Assembly: GCA_963971305.1 (NCBI GenBank)
Contig: OZ020307.1
Span: 1-64,000 of the forward strand
Reading direction: 5' to 3'
DNA: 64,000 nt
Source: Arcuatula senhousia
Taxonomy: Eukaryota > Mollusca > Bivalvia > Mytilida > Mytilidae
In this document: one piece after another, positions 11,571 to 24,607 of the stretch
Numbering within the stretch: the stretch's first letter is position 1
Layout: every line of letters starts with the position of its first letter
Translations under genes and position numbers: made by a program
The notes under the pieces: model-generated
What the model was told of the DNA's origin: nothing
The model's input: only the letters and a program-made list of their open reading frames with translations
Databases searched by the model: none

Positions 11571-12137
11571 AGAAAATATGGTTAATAAAAATAAAAAAAA
11601 AATAGATAAATATTAGCTGCATGAACTAGCCAATACATTGTATATCTTATTATTGTCTCACACACATGAAACGCATACACTTTTTGGGCATTGAACAGAA
11701 ATGTCGAATATTATATATACGGTGTATGATAATGATACATGTATATAATTTGTGATGATTATACTGTAGTATAGTTAATAAATTCAAATCTATAGTTTAC
11801 ACTAAAAATACCTTGCTCCTTTGAAACAGTTAGAATATTTGTATAAATCCATTTTTGATAAAAACCACATCTATATTTATAAACAATTACACGTGTATTA
11901 ATACTAATTCAAAACGTAAGACGGAAAACAAACCACTATCCGGAATTTTGTTTCATCACAGGTTATATCTTGTTACATTTCATTTTATGTGATTGACAAA
12001 TTATTCTGTAATGTTATTAACAATTTTATACAACTTATCTTGCTCAGATAATACCCTGCTTATCTGTGCACTAATATTACTGGGTGCTTCGTAATGAATG
12101 CTGTAATTGCGAAGTTATTGTTAACAGCAATCAGTGC

Positions 12138-12143
12138 AATAAA
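12138..12143 (+). promoter_or_regulatory. Polyadenylation signal AATAAA of the LINE fragment
   Basis: AATAAA lies 15 nt before the poly(A) run that begins at 12158. This is the expected spacing for a cleaved and polyadenylated transcript, and it supports the reading that this segment is the 3' end of a retrotransposed RNA. Confidence 0.7.
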
Positions 12144-12176
12144 TATTGTTTTTCTTGAAAAAAAAAAAAAAAAAAA

Positions 12177-12204
12177 GGAAGAAAAAAAAATCAGTAGCTA
12201 ATTC

Positions 12205-12235
<31 letters not shown>

Positions 12236-13398
12236 GGCTGCCTGCTTTCTCGCGGAAAAATGTTTTCTGGGTCGAAGCCGCGGCCGGCCTGCTTGCCCGA
12301 GGAACTTGGCGTCGACGAGAAAACCCCGGCCGCCTGCCTTCTCGCGGAAAAATATATTCCGGCTCGAAGCCGCGGCCGGCCTGCTCGCGCGGGGAACTTG
12401 GCTTCGACGCGAAACCCCCGGCCGCCTGCCTTCTCGCTGACAAATAGACTGAATGGGCTAGGAACAAAACCGATAAGAGATTCGTATTAAGTTTTTTGAT
12501 GAAAAACATGAAAATAATGTTTTTGGAAACATTGGGTCTACCATTGCCATGTTGGCCACGTTGTGGAAACCATTTTTTGCTGATTTGTCCCTGTTCCCTT
12601 GCTCCAATCGTCTCGAAAATTAAAAATTGGCCCCGTAGGGGCATTAATGTTTTACGGGCGAGCCAATGCAAAAAACCGCAAGTCTCTAGACAAAGCCGTT
12701 TTCGAGTTAGGTGTACCATGGGCATGCAAAATGGCAAAGGTTAATTGTTAACTTTAAATGCTTGTATCTCGGTCATCTCTTGACTGATTTTAAAAATTGA
12801 ACCATGATTGTAAAGCCAATTGTTCATTCTCCAGACCTAGTTTAGGTAAAGAAATAAACACGGTAAGTAAGCTTTTTCCTACCTCATTGAACATTGCTAA
12901 CTTGTACAATGTCTAGACTCGGACCTGAAAGTGATGCAAGTTTGAGGCATCATAACTTTTGATCGGCGATAGGTAGCCCGGTTCTGTAAATTGTGCTAAA
13001 CGGCGCAAGTCGTGTTCTGTCGGTCACAGTAAAGGGATTTGACGTCGGTTGAGTACACACGAGACTGGAATTATTTTCTAGGAACAAGATTTTCCTCTCA
13101 ATGTAGGCGATTTTTTTACCATTCGGGTCCTTGTAGCTTCCAGATCGGAAAAATACCAACGAATTGGCGACAAAATTCGACAAAAACCGCTAGTACAAAG
13201 CCTGTTTGATCAAAAAACAATAGCCTGACTGAAAACAAACGTGCAGCTGAGACAGTGAAACAGTTATTTACAGGCGGGGCGCACGAAGAATATGTGCAAA
13301 AAATCCGAGAAAAAAAAACGAACACAAAAAAGGGACAAAGAGAGAAAAAAAAGAAGGAAAGAGAAGGCAAAAGGAAGAAAAAAAATCAGTAGCTAATT

Positions 13399-13432
<34 letters not shown>

Positions 13433-15790
13433 GGCTGCCTGCTTTCTCGCGGAAAAATGTTTTCTGGGTCGAAGCCGCGGCCGGCCTGCTTGCCCGAGGA
13501 ACTTGGCGTCGACGAGAAAACCCCGGCCGCCTGCCTTCTCGCGGAAAAATATATTCCGGCTCGAAGCCGCGGCCGGCCTGCTCGCGCGGGGAACTTGGCT
13601 TCGACGCGAAACCCCCGGCCGCCTGCCTTCTCGCTGACAAATAGACTGAATGGGCTAGGAACAAAACCGATAAGAGATTCGTATTAAGTTTTTTGATGAA
13701 AAATTTGAAAATAATGTTTTTGGAAACATTGGGTCTACCATTGCCATGTTGGCCACGTTGTGGAAACCATTTTTTGCTGATTTGTCCCTGTTCCCTTGCT
13801 CCAATCGTCTCGAAAATTAAAAATTGGCCCCGTAGGGGCATTAATGTTTTACGGGCGAGCCAATGCAAAAAACCGCAAGTCTCTAGACAAAGCCGTTTTC
13901 GAGTTAGGTGTACCATGGGCATGCAAAATGGCAAAGGTTAATTGTTAACTTTAAATGCTTGTATCTCGGTCATCTCTTGACCGATTTTAAAAATTGAACC
14001 ATGATTGTAAAGCCAATTGTTCATTCTCCAGACCTAGTTTAGGTAAAGAAATAAACACGGTAAGTAAGCTTTTTCCTACCTCATTGAACATTGCTAACTT
14101 GTACAATGTCTAGACTCGGACCTGAAAGTGATGCAAGTTTGAGGCATCATAACTTTTGATCGGCGATAGGTAGCCCGGTTCTGTAAATTGTGCTAAACGG
14201 CGCAAGTCGTGTTCTGTCGGTCACAGTAAAGGGATTTGACGTCGGTTGAGTACACACGAGACTGGAATTATTTTCTAGGAACAAGATTTTCCTCTCAATG
14301 TAGGCGATTTTTTTACCATTCGGGTCCTTGTAGCTTCCAGATCGGAAAAATACCAACGAATTGGCGACAAAATTCGACAAAAACCGCTAGTACAAAGCCT
14401 GTTTGATCAAAAAACAATAGCCTGACTGAAAACAAACGTGCAGCTGAGACAGTGAAACAGTTATTTACAGGCGGGGCGCACGAAGAATATGTGCAAAAAA
14501 TCCGAGAAAAAAAAACGAACACAAAAAAGGGACAAAGAGAGAAAAAAAAGAAGAAAAGAGAAGGCAAAAGGAAGAAAAAAAAATCAGTAGCTAATTCAAA
14601 AAAAAAAAAAAAAAAAAAAAAAAAAACGGCTGCCTGCTTTCTCGCGGAAAAATGTTTTCTGGGTCGAAGCCGCGGCCGGCCTGCTTGCCCGAGGAACTTG
14701 GCGTCGACGAGAAAACCCCGGCCGCCTGCCTTCTCGCGGAAAAATATATTCCGGCTCGAAGCCGCGGCCGGCCTGCTCGCGCGGGGAACTTGGCTTCGAC
14801 GCGAAACCCCCGGCCGCTTGCCTTCTCGCTGACAAATAGACTGAATGGGCTAGGAACAAAACCGATAAGAGATTCGTATTAAGTTTTTTGATGAAAAACT
14901 TGAAAATATGTTTTTGGAAACATTGGGTCTACCATTGCCATGTTGGCCACGTTGTCGAAACCATTTTTTGCTGATTTGTCCCTGTTCCCTTGCTCCAATC
15001 GTCTCGAAAATTAAAAATTGGCCCCGTAGGGGCAGTAATTTTTTACGGGCGAGCCAATGCAAAAAACCGCAAGTCTCTAGACAAAGCCGTTTTCGAGTTA
15101 GGTGTACCATGGGCATGCAAAATGGCAAAGGTTAATTGTTAACTTTAAATGCTTGTATCTCGGTCATCTCTTGACCGATTTTAAAAATTGAACCATGATT
15201 GTAAAGCCAATTGTTCATTCTCCAGACCTAGTTTAGGTAAAGAAATGAACACGGTAAGTAAGCTTTTTCCTACCTCATTGAACATTGCTAACTTGTACAA
15301 TGTCTAGACTCGGACCTGAAAGTGATGCAAGTTTGAGGCATCATAACTTTTGATCGGCGATAGGTAGCCCGGTTCTGTAAATTGTGCTAAACGGCGCAAG
15401 TCGTGTTCTGTCGGTCACAGTAAAGGGATTTGACGTCGGTTGAGTACACACGAGATTGGAATTATTTTCTAGGAACAAGATTTTCCTCTCAATGTAGGCG
15501 ATTTTTTTACCATTTGGGTCCTTGTAGCTTCCAGATCGGAAAAATACCAACGAATTGGCGACAAAATTCGACAAAAACCGCTAGTACAAAGCCTGTTTGA
15601 TCAAAAAACAATAGCCTGACTGAAAACAAACGTGCAGCTGAGACAGTGAAACAGTTATTTACAGGCGGGGCGCACGAAGAATATGTGCAAAAAATCCGAG
15701 AAAAAAAAACGAACACAAAAAAGGGACAAAGAGAGAAAAAAAAGAAGAAAAGAGAAGGCAAAAGGAAGAAAAAAAAATCAGTAGCTAATT

Positions 15791-15824
<34 letters not shown>

Positions 15825-16988
15825 GGCTGCCTGCTTTCTCGCGGAAAAATGTTTTCTGGGTCGAAGCCGCGGCCGGCCTGCTTGCCCGAGGAACTTGGCG
15901 TCGACGAGAAAACCCCGGCCGCCTGCCTTCTCGCGGAAAAATATATTCCGGCTCGAAGCCGCGGCCGGCCTGCTCGCGCGGGGAACTTGGCTTCGACGCG
16001 AAACCCCCGGCCGCCTGCCTTCTCGCTGACATATAGACTGAATGGGCTAGGAACAAAACCGATAAGAGATTCGTATTAAGTTTTTTGATGAAAAACTTGA
16101 AAATAATGTTTTTGGAAACATTGGGTCTACCATTGCCATGTTGGCCACGTTGTTGAAACCATTTTTTGCTGATTTGTCCCTGTTCCCTTGCTCCAATCGT
16201 CTCGAAAATTAAAAATTGGCCCCGTAGGGGCAGTAATTTTTTACGGGCGAGCCAATGCAAAAAACCGCAAGTCTCTAGACAAAGCCGTTTTCGAGTTAGG
16301 TGTACCATGGGCATGCAAAATGGCAAAGGTTAATTGTTAACTTTAAATGCTTGTATCTCGGTCATCTCTTGACCGATTTTAAAAATTGAACCATGATTGT
16401 AAAGCCAATTGTTCATTCTCCAGACCTAGTTTAGGTAAAGAAATGAACACGGTAAGTAAGCTTTTTCCTACCTCATTGAACATTGCTAACTTGTACAATG
16501 TCTAGACTCGGACCTGAAAGTGATGCAAGTTTGAGGCATCATAACTTTTGATCGGCGATAGGTAGCCCGGTTCTGTAAATTGTGCTAAACGGCGCAAGTC
16601 GTGTTCTGTCGGTCACAGTAAAGGGATTTGACGTCGGTTGAGTACACACGAGATTGGAATTATTTTCTAGGAACAAGATTTTCCTCTCAATGTAGGCGAT
16701 TTTTTTACCATTTGGGTCCTTGTAGCTTCCAGATCGGAAAAATACCAACGAATTGGCGACAAAATTCGACAAAAACCGCTAGTACAAAGCCTGTTTGATC
16801 AAAAAACAATAGCCTGACTGAAAACAAACGTGCAGCTGAGACAGTGAAACAGTTATTTACAGGCGGGGCGCACGAAGAATATGTGCAAAAAATCCGAGAA
16901 AAAAAAACGAACACAAAAAAGGGACAAAGAGAGAAAAAAAAGAAGAAAAGAGAAGGCAAAAGGAAGAAAAAAAAATCAGTAGCTAATT

Positions 16989-17020
<32 letters not shown>

Positions 17021-20000
17021 GGCTGCCTGCTTTCTCGCGGAAAAATGTTTTCTGGGTCGAAGCCGCGGCCGGCCTGCTTGCCCGAGGAACTTGGCGTCGA
17101 CGAGAAAACCCCGGCCGCCTGCCTTCTCGCGGAAAAATATATTCCGGCTCGAAGCCGCGGCCGGCCTGCTCGCGCGGGGAACTTGGCTTCGACGCGAAAC
17201 CCCCGGCCGCCTGCCTTCTCGCTGACATATAGACTGAATGGGCTAGGAACAAAACCGATAAGAGATTCGTATTAAGTTTTTTGATGAAAAACTTGAAAAT
17301 AATGTTTTTGGAAACATTGGGTCTACCATTGCCATGTTGGCCACGTTGTTGAAACCATTTTTTGCTGATTTGTCCCTGTTCCCTTGCTCCAATCGTCTCG
17401 AAAATTAAAAATTGGCCCCGTAGGGGCAGTAATTTTTTACGGGCGAGCCAATGCAAAAAACCGCAAGTCTCTAGACAGAGCCGTTTTCGAGTTAGGTGTA
17501 CCATGGGCATGCAAAATGGCAAAGGTTAATTGTTAACTTTAAATGCTTGTATCTCGGTCATCTCTTGACCGATTTTAAAAATTGAACCATGATTGTAAAG
17601 CCAATTGTTCATTCTCCAGACCTAGTTTAGGTAAAGAAATGAACACGGTAAGTAAGCTTTTTCCTACCTCATTGAACATTGCTAACTTGTACAATGTCTA
17701 GACTCGGACCTGAAAGTGATGCAAGTTTGAGGCATCATAACTTTTGATCGGCGATAGGTAGCCCGGTTCTGTAAATTGTGCTAAACGGCGCAAGTCGTGT
17801 TCTGTCGGTCACAGTAAAGGGATTTGACGTCGGTTGAGTACACACGAGAATGGAATTATTTTCTAGGAACAAGATTTTCCTCTCAATGAAGGCGATTTTT
17901 TTACCATTTGGGTCCTTGTAGCTTCCAGATCGGAAAAATACCAACGAATTGGCGACAAAATTCGACAAAAACCGCTAGTACAAAGCCTGTTTGATCAAAA
18001 AACAATAGCCTGACTGAAAACAAACGTGCAGCTGAGACAGTGAAACAGTTATTTACAGGCGGGGCGCACGAAGAATATGTGCAAAAAATCCGAGAAAAAA
18101 AAACGAACACAAAAAAGGGACAAAGAGAGAAAAAAACGAAGAAAAGAGAAGGCAAAAGGAAGAAAAAAAAAATCAGTAGCTAATTCAAAAAAAAAAAAAA
18201 AAAAAAACCGGCTGCCTGCTTTCTCGCGGAAAAATGTTTTCTGGGTCGAAGCCGCGGCCGGCCTGCTTGCCCGAGGAACTTGGCGTCGACGAGAAAACCC
18301 CGGCCGCCTGCCTTCTCGCGGAAAAATATATTCCGGCTCGAAGCCGCGGCCGGCCTGCTCGCGCGGGGAACTTGGCTTCGACGCGAAACCCCCGGCCGCC
18401 TGCCTTCTCGCTGACAAATAGACTGAATGGGCTAGGAACAAAACCGATAAGAGATTCGTATTAAGTTTTTTGATGAAAAACTTGAAAATAATGTTTTTGG
18501 AAACATTGGGTCTACCATTGCCATGTTGGCCACGTTGTCGAAACCATTTTTTGCTGATTTGTCCCTGTTCCCTTGCTCCAATCGTCTCGAAAATTAAAAA
18601 TTGGGCCCGTAGGGACATTAATGTTTTACGGGCGAGCCAATGCAAAAAACCGCAAGTCTCTAGACAAAGCCGTTTTCGAGTTAGGTGTACCATGGGCATG
18701 CAAAATGGCAAAGGTTAATTGTTAACTTTAAATGCTTGTATCTCGGTCATCTCTTGACCGATTTTAAAAATTGAACCATGATTGTAAAGCCAATTGTTCA
18801 TTCTCCAGACCTAGTTTAGGTAAAGAAATGAACACGGTAAGTAAGCTTTTTCCTACCTCATTGAACATTGCTAACTTGTACAATGTCTAGACTCGGACCT
18901 GAAAGTGATGCAAGTTTGAGGCATCATAACTTTTGATCGGCGATAGGTAGCCCGGTTCTGTAAATTGTGCTAAACGGCGCAAGTCGTGTTCTGTCGGTCA
19001 CAGTAAAGGGATTTGACGTCGGTTGAGTACACACGAGACTGGAATTATTTTCTAGGAACAAGATTTTCCTCTCAATGTAGGCGATTTTTTTACCATTCGG
19101 GTCCTTGTAGCTTCCAGATCGGAAAAATACCAACGAATTGGCGACAAAATTCGACAAAAACCGCTAGTACAAAGCCTGTTTGATCAAAAAACAATAGCCT
19201 GACTGAAAACAAACGTGCAGCTGAGACAGTGAAACAGTTATTTACAGGCGGGGCGCACGAAGAATATGTGCAAAAAATCCGAGAAAAAAAAACGAACACA
19301 AAAAAGGGACAAAGAGAGAAAAAAAAGAAGGAAAGAGAAGGCAAAAGGAAGAAAAAAAAATCAGTAGCTAATTAAAAAAAAAAAAAAAAAAAAAAAAGGC
19401 TGCCTGCTTTCTCGCGGAGAAATGTTTTCTGGCTCGAAGCCGCGTCCGGCCTGCTTGCCCGAGGAACTTGGCGTCGACGAGAAAACCCAGGCCGCCTGCC
19501 TTTTCGCGGAAAAATATATTCCGGCTCGAAGCCGCGGCCGGCCTGCTCGCGCGGGGAACTTGGCTTCGACGCGAAACCCCCGGCCGCCTGCCTTCTCGCT
19601 GACAAATAGACTGAATGGGCTAGGAACAAAACCGATAAGAGATTCGTATTAAGTTTTTGGATGAAAAACTTGAAAATAATGTTTTTGGAAACATTGGGTC
19701 TACCATTGCCATGTTGGCCACGTTGTAGAAACCATTTTTTGCTGGTTTGTCCCTGTTCCCTTGCTCCAATCGTCTCGAAAATTAAAAATTGGCCCCGTAG
19801 GGGCATTAATGTTTTACGGGCGAGCCAATGCAAAAAACCGCAAGTCTCTAGACAAAGCCGTTTTCGAGTTAGGTGTACCATGGGCATGCAAAATGGCAAA
19901 GGTTAATTGTTAACTTTAAGTGCTTGTATCTCGGTCATCTCTTGACCGATTTTAAAAATTGAACCATGATTGTAAAGCCAATTGTTCATTCTCCAGACCT

Positions 20001-20560
20001 AGTTTAGGTAAAGAAATGAACACGGTAAGTAAGCTTTTTCCTACCTCATTGAACATTGCTAACTTGTACAATGTCTAGACTCGGACCTGAAAGTGATGCA
20101 AGTTTGAGGCATCATAACTTTTGATCGGCGATAGGTAGCCCGGTTCTGTAAATTGTGCTAAACGGCGCAAGTCGTGTTCTGTCGGTCACAGTAAAGGGAT
20201 TTGACGTCGGTTGAGTACACACGAGACTGGAATTATTTTCTAGGAACAAGATTTTCCTCTCAATGTAGGCGATTTTTTTACCATTTGGGTCCTTGTAGCT
20301 TCCAGATCGGAAAAATACCAACGATTTGGCGACAAAATTCGACAAAAACCGCTAGTACAAAGCCTGTTTGATCAAAAAACAATAGCCTGACTGAAAACAA
20401 ACGTGCAGCTGAGACAGTGAAACAGTTATTTACAGGCGGGGCGCACGAAGAATATGTGCAAAAAATCCGAGAAAAAAAAACGAACACAAAAAAGGGACAA
20501 AGAGAGAAAAAAAGAAGGAAAGAGAAGGCAAAAGGAAGAAAAAAAAATCAGTAGCTAATT

Positions 20561-20593
<33 letters not shown>

Positions 20594-23500
20594 GGCTGCC
20601 TGCTTTCTCGCGGAAAAATGTTTTCTGGGTCGAAGCCGCGGCCGGCCTGCTTGCCCGAGGAACTTGGCGTCGACGAGAAAACCCCGGCCGCCTGCCTTCT
20701 CGCGGAAAAATATATTCCGGCTCGAAGCCGCGGCCGGCCTGCTCGCGCGGGGAACTTGGCTTCGACGCGAAACCCCCGGCCGCCTGCCTTCTCGCTGACA
20801 AATAGACTGAATGGGCTAGGAACAAAACCGATAAGAGATTCGTATTAAGTTTTTTGATGAAAAACTTGAAAATAATGTTTTTGGAAACATTGGGTCTACC
20901 ATTGCCATGTTGGCCACGTTGTCGAAACCATTTTTTGCTGATTTGTCCCTGTTCCCTTGCTCCAATCGTCTCGAAAATTAAAAATTGGCCCCGTAGGGGC
21001 ATTAATGTTTTACGGGCGAGCCAATGCAAAAAACCGCAAGTCTCTAGACAAAGCCGTTTTCGAGTTAGGTGTACCATGGGCATGCAAAATGGCAAAGGTT
21101 AATTGTTAACTTTAAATGCTTGTATCTCGGTCATCTCTTGACCGATTTTAAAAATTGAACCATGATTGTAAAGCCAATTGTTCATTCTCCAGACCTAGTT
21201 TAGGTAAAGAAATGAACACGGTAAGTAAGCTTTTTCCTACCTCATTGAACATTGCTAACTTGTACAATGTCTAGACTCGGACCTGAAAGTGATGCAAGTT
21301 TGAGGCATCATAACTTTTGATCGGCGATAGGTAGCCCGGTTCTGTAAATTGTGCTAAACGGCGCAAGTCGTGTTCTGTCGGTCACAGTAAAGGGATTTGA
21401 CGTCGGTTGAGTACACACGAGACTGGAATTATTTTCTAGGAACAAGATTTTCCTCTCAATGTATGCGATTTTTTTACCATTCGGGTCCTTGTAGCTTCCA
21501 GATCGGAAAAATACCAACGAATTGGCGACAAAATTCGACAAAAACCGCTAGTACAAAGCCTGTTTGATCAAAAAACAATAGCCTGACTGAAAACAAACGT
21601 GCAGCTGAGACAGTGAAACAGTTATTTACAGGCGGGGCGCACGAAGAATATGTGCAAAAAATCCGAGAAAAAAAAACGAACACAAAAAAGGGACAAAGAG
21701 AGAAAAAAAAGAAGGAAAGAGAAGGCAAAAGGAAGAAAAAAAAATCAGTAGCTAATTAAAAAAAAAAAAAAAAAGAAAAGGCTGCCTGCTTTCTCGCGGA
21801 GAAATGTTTTCTGGCTCGAAGCCGCGGCCGGCCTGCTTGCCCGAGGAACTTGGCGTCGACGAGAAAACCCAGGCCGCCTGCCTTTTCGCGGAAAAATATA
21901 TTCCGGCTCGAAGCCGCGGCCGGCCTGCTCGCGCGGGGAACTTGGCTTCGACGCGAAACCCCCGGCCGCCTGCCTTCTCGCTGACAAATAGACTGAATGG
22001 GCTAGGAACAAAACCGATAAGAGATTCGTATTAAGTTTTTTGATGAAAAACTTGAAAATAATGTTTTTGGAATCATTGGGTCTACCATTGCCATGTTGGC
22101 CACGTTGTAGAAACCATTTTTTGCTGATTTGTCCCTGTTCCCTTGCTCCAATCGTCTCGAAAATTAAAAATTGGCCCCATAGGGGCAGTAATTTTTTACG
22201 GGCGAGCAAATGCAAAAAACCGCAAGTCTCTAGACAAAGCCGTTTTCGAGTTAGGTGTACCATGGGCATGCAAAATGGCAAAGGTTAATTGTTAACTTTA
22301 AATGCTTGTATCTCGGTCATCTCTTGACCGATTTTAAAAATTGAACCATGATTGTAAAGCCAATTGTTCATTCTCCAGACCTAGTTTAGGTAAAGAAATG
22401 AACACGGTAAGTAAGCTTTTTCCTACCTCATTGAACATTGCTAACTTGTACAATGTCTAGACTCGGACCTGAAAGTGATGAAAGTTTGAGGCATCATAAC
22501 TTTTGATCGGCGATAGGTAGCCCGGTTCTGTAAATTGTGCTAAACGGCGCAAGTCGTGTTCTGTCGGTCACAGTAAAGGGATTTGACGTCGGTTGAGTAC
22601 ACACGAGACTGGAATTATTTTCTAGGAACAAGATTTTCCTCTCAATGTAGGCGATTTTTTTACCATTTGGGTCCTTGTAGCTTCCAGATCGGAAAAATAC
22701 CAACGAATTGGCGACAAAATTCGACAAAAACCGCTAGTACAAAGCCTGTTTGATCAAAAAACAATAGCCTGACTGAAAACAAACGTGCAGCTGAGACAGT
22801 GAAACAGTTATTTACAGGCGGGGCGCACGAAGAATATGTGCAAAAAATCCGAGAAAAAAAAAACGAACTCAAAAAAGGGACAAAGAGAGGAAAAAAAGAA
22901 GAAAAGAGAAGGCAAAAGGAAGAAAAAAAAATCAGTAGCTAATTCAAAAAAAAAAAAAAAAAAACCGGCTGCCTGCTTTCTCGCGGAAAAATGTTTTCTG
23001 GGTCGAAGCCGCGGCCGGCCTGCTTGCCCGAGGAACTTGGCGTCGACGAGAAAACCCCGGCCGCCTGCCTTCTCGCGGAAAAATATATTCCGGCTCGAAG
23101 CCGCGGCCGGCCTGCTCGCGCGGGGAACTTGGCTTCTACGCGAAACCCCCGGCCGCCTGCCTTCTCGCTGACAAATAGACTGAATGGGCTAGGAACAAAA
23201 CCGATAAGAGATTCGTATTAAGTTTTTTGATGAAAAACTTGAAAATAATGTTTTTGGAAACATTGGGTCTACCATTGCCATGTTGGCCACGTTGTCGAAA
23301 CCATTTTTTGCTGATTTATCCCTGTTCCCTTGCTCCAATCGTCTCGAAAATAAAAAATTGGCCCCATAGGGGCATTAATGTTTTACGGGCGAGCCAATGC
23401 AAAAAACCGCAAGTCTCTAGACAAAGCCGTTTTCGAGTTAGGTGTACCATGGGCATGCAAAATGGCAAAGGTTAATTGTTAACTTTAAGTGCTTGTATCT

Positions 23501-24150
23501 CGGTCATCTCTTGACCGATTTTAAAAATTGAACCATGATTGTAAAGCCAATTGTTCATTCTCCAGACCTAGTTTAGGTAAAGAAATGAACACGGTAAGTA
23601 AGCTTTTTCCTACCTCATTGAACATTGCTAACTTGTACAATGTCTAGACTCGGACCTGAAAGTGATGCAAGTTTGAGGCATCATAACTTTTGATCGGCGA
23701 TAGGTAGCCCGGTTCTGTAAATTGTGCTAAACGGCGCAAGTCGTGTTCTGTCGGTCACAGTAAAGGGATTTGACGTCGGTTGAGTACACACGAGACTGGA
23801 ATTATTTTCTAGGAACAAGATTTTCCTCTCAATGTAGGCGATTTTTTTACCATTTGGGTCCTTGTAGCTTCCAGATCGGAAAAATACCAACGAATTGGCG
23901 ACAAAATTCGACAAAAACCGCTAGTACAAAGCCTGTTTGATCAAAAAACAATAGCCTGACTGAAAACAAACGTGCAGCTGAGACAGTGAAACAGTTATTT
24001 ACAGGCGGGGCGCACGAAGAATATGTGCAAAAAATCCGAGAAAAAAAAACGAACACAAAAAAGGGACAAAGAGAGAAAAAAAAGAAGGAAAGAGAAGGCA
24101 AAAGGAAGAAAAAAAATCAGTAGCTAATTCAAAAAAAAAAAAAAAAAAAA
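12177..24150 (+). repeat. Satellite array D1: 10 tandem copies of a ~1190-bp unit
   Basis: Counting from the GC-rich island, units start at 12235, 13432, 14627, 15824, 17020, 18209, 19397, 20593, 21779 and 22966 (1185-1197 bp each). Each has: a CpG-rich island of ~205 bp; the shared core; a 'CTTGTATCTCGGTCATCTCT' segment; ACACGGTAAGTAAGC; a 'GGTAGCCCGGTTCTG' segment; a purine-rich stretch; and an A tract of ~17-35 nt. Two island subtypes exist. Alpha has GGGTCGAAG and AACCCCGG; beta has GGCTCGAAG (or GGCTCG with GCGTCC) and AACCCAGG. Units 1-6, 8 and 10 are alpha; 7 and 9 are beta. Minus-strand open frames of ~175-221 codons recur, but they run through poly(A) (poly-Phe) and all copies are near identical, so they give no sign of selection. 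Confidence 0.97.
12235..12441. promoter_or_regulatory. CpG-rich island of 92-bp repeats (representative, one per D unit)
   Basis: The segment is strikingly GC- and CpG-rich in an AT-rich background (CTCGCGGAAAAAT, AAGCCGCGGCCGGCCTG, GGCGTCGACGAG). It is built of ~2.2 copies of a 92-bp repeat: CCTG anchors fall at 12241, 12333 and 12425. It sits between a long A tract and the shared core in every full D unit. By analogy, the CpG islands that promote human TERRA are also subtelomeric tandem repeats; a promoter role here is only a hypothesis. Confidence 0.45.
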
Positions 24151-24607
24151 CCAACAGCACCATGTTCTCAAATATAACTGACCTAGTATTGTAAATGCAT
24201 TGGCCGGTCTTTAAAGAAATCAAATTATCCATTCAAGAACCTTTTAATTAAATCAAAAGATGAGACAATTCAATTGAATAAGAAAGGAATAGCTAACTGT
24301 AAAGCTTTTAAATTTATTTCCAGGCATGAAATTCGTAGAAATTTACTATTAAGGTCTAAGGCAAACTTTTTTGTTTTTTAATTATGCAAACTGGGAAATT
24401 TTCACAAGATATGTATACATATTTGACAATGTTCCGTGTAATTACTTTTTGCATAAACAAATAAAGGGATTTTTAATTTATCATTTTCCCTTGGTAAACG
24501 GCTATCAAACGGACTATAACCCTTTGGCTTTAGTGCCGTGTGGAGGTCTTAGAAAGCTTCCCCGTGCTTCAGTTGTATGCTCTTATATATTTTCGAGTAC
24601 TGGATAT

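Larger units (their letters stand above)
11287..12176 (+). mobile_element. 5'-truncated non-LTR retrotransposon (LINE), 3' end with poly(A)
   Basis: This is the only clearly different DNA in the first 24 kb. It consists of the end of an open reading frame (to 11570), a ~570-bp AT-rich 3' UTR, an AATAAA signal at 12138-12143 and a poly(A) run at 12158-12176 that merges with the A-rich tract of the following D array. This layout is that of a processed, reverse-transcribed LINE copy. The left side is cut directly by a CCCTAA tract, so any left target-site duplication is lost. It may have inserted into a D poly(A) tract and later been truncated at the chromosome end. Confidence 0.75.

Noticed and set aside
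12198..12737. Minus-strand open frame of ~179 codons repeated in almost every D unit (up to 221 codons elsewhere)
   Set aside because: It ends in poly-Phe from the A tract, crosses the CpG island and core without any protein pattern, and the copies are near identical as DNA, so openness is not evidence of selection. Plus-strand frames over the same DNA are equally open.
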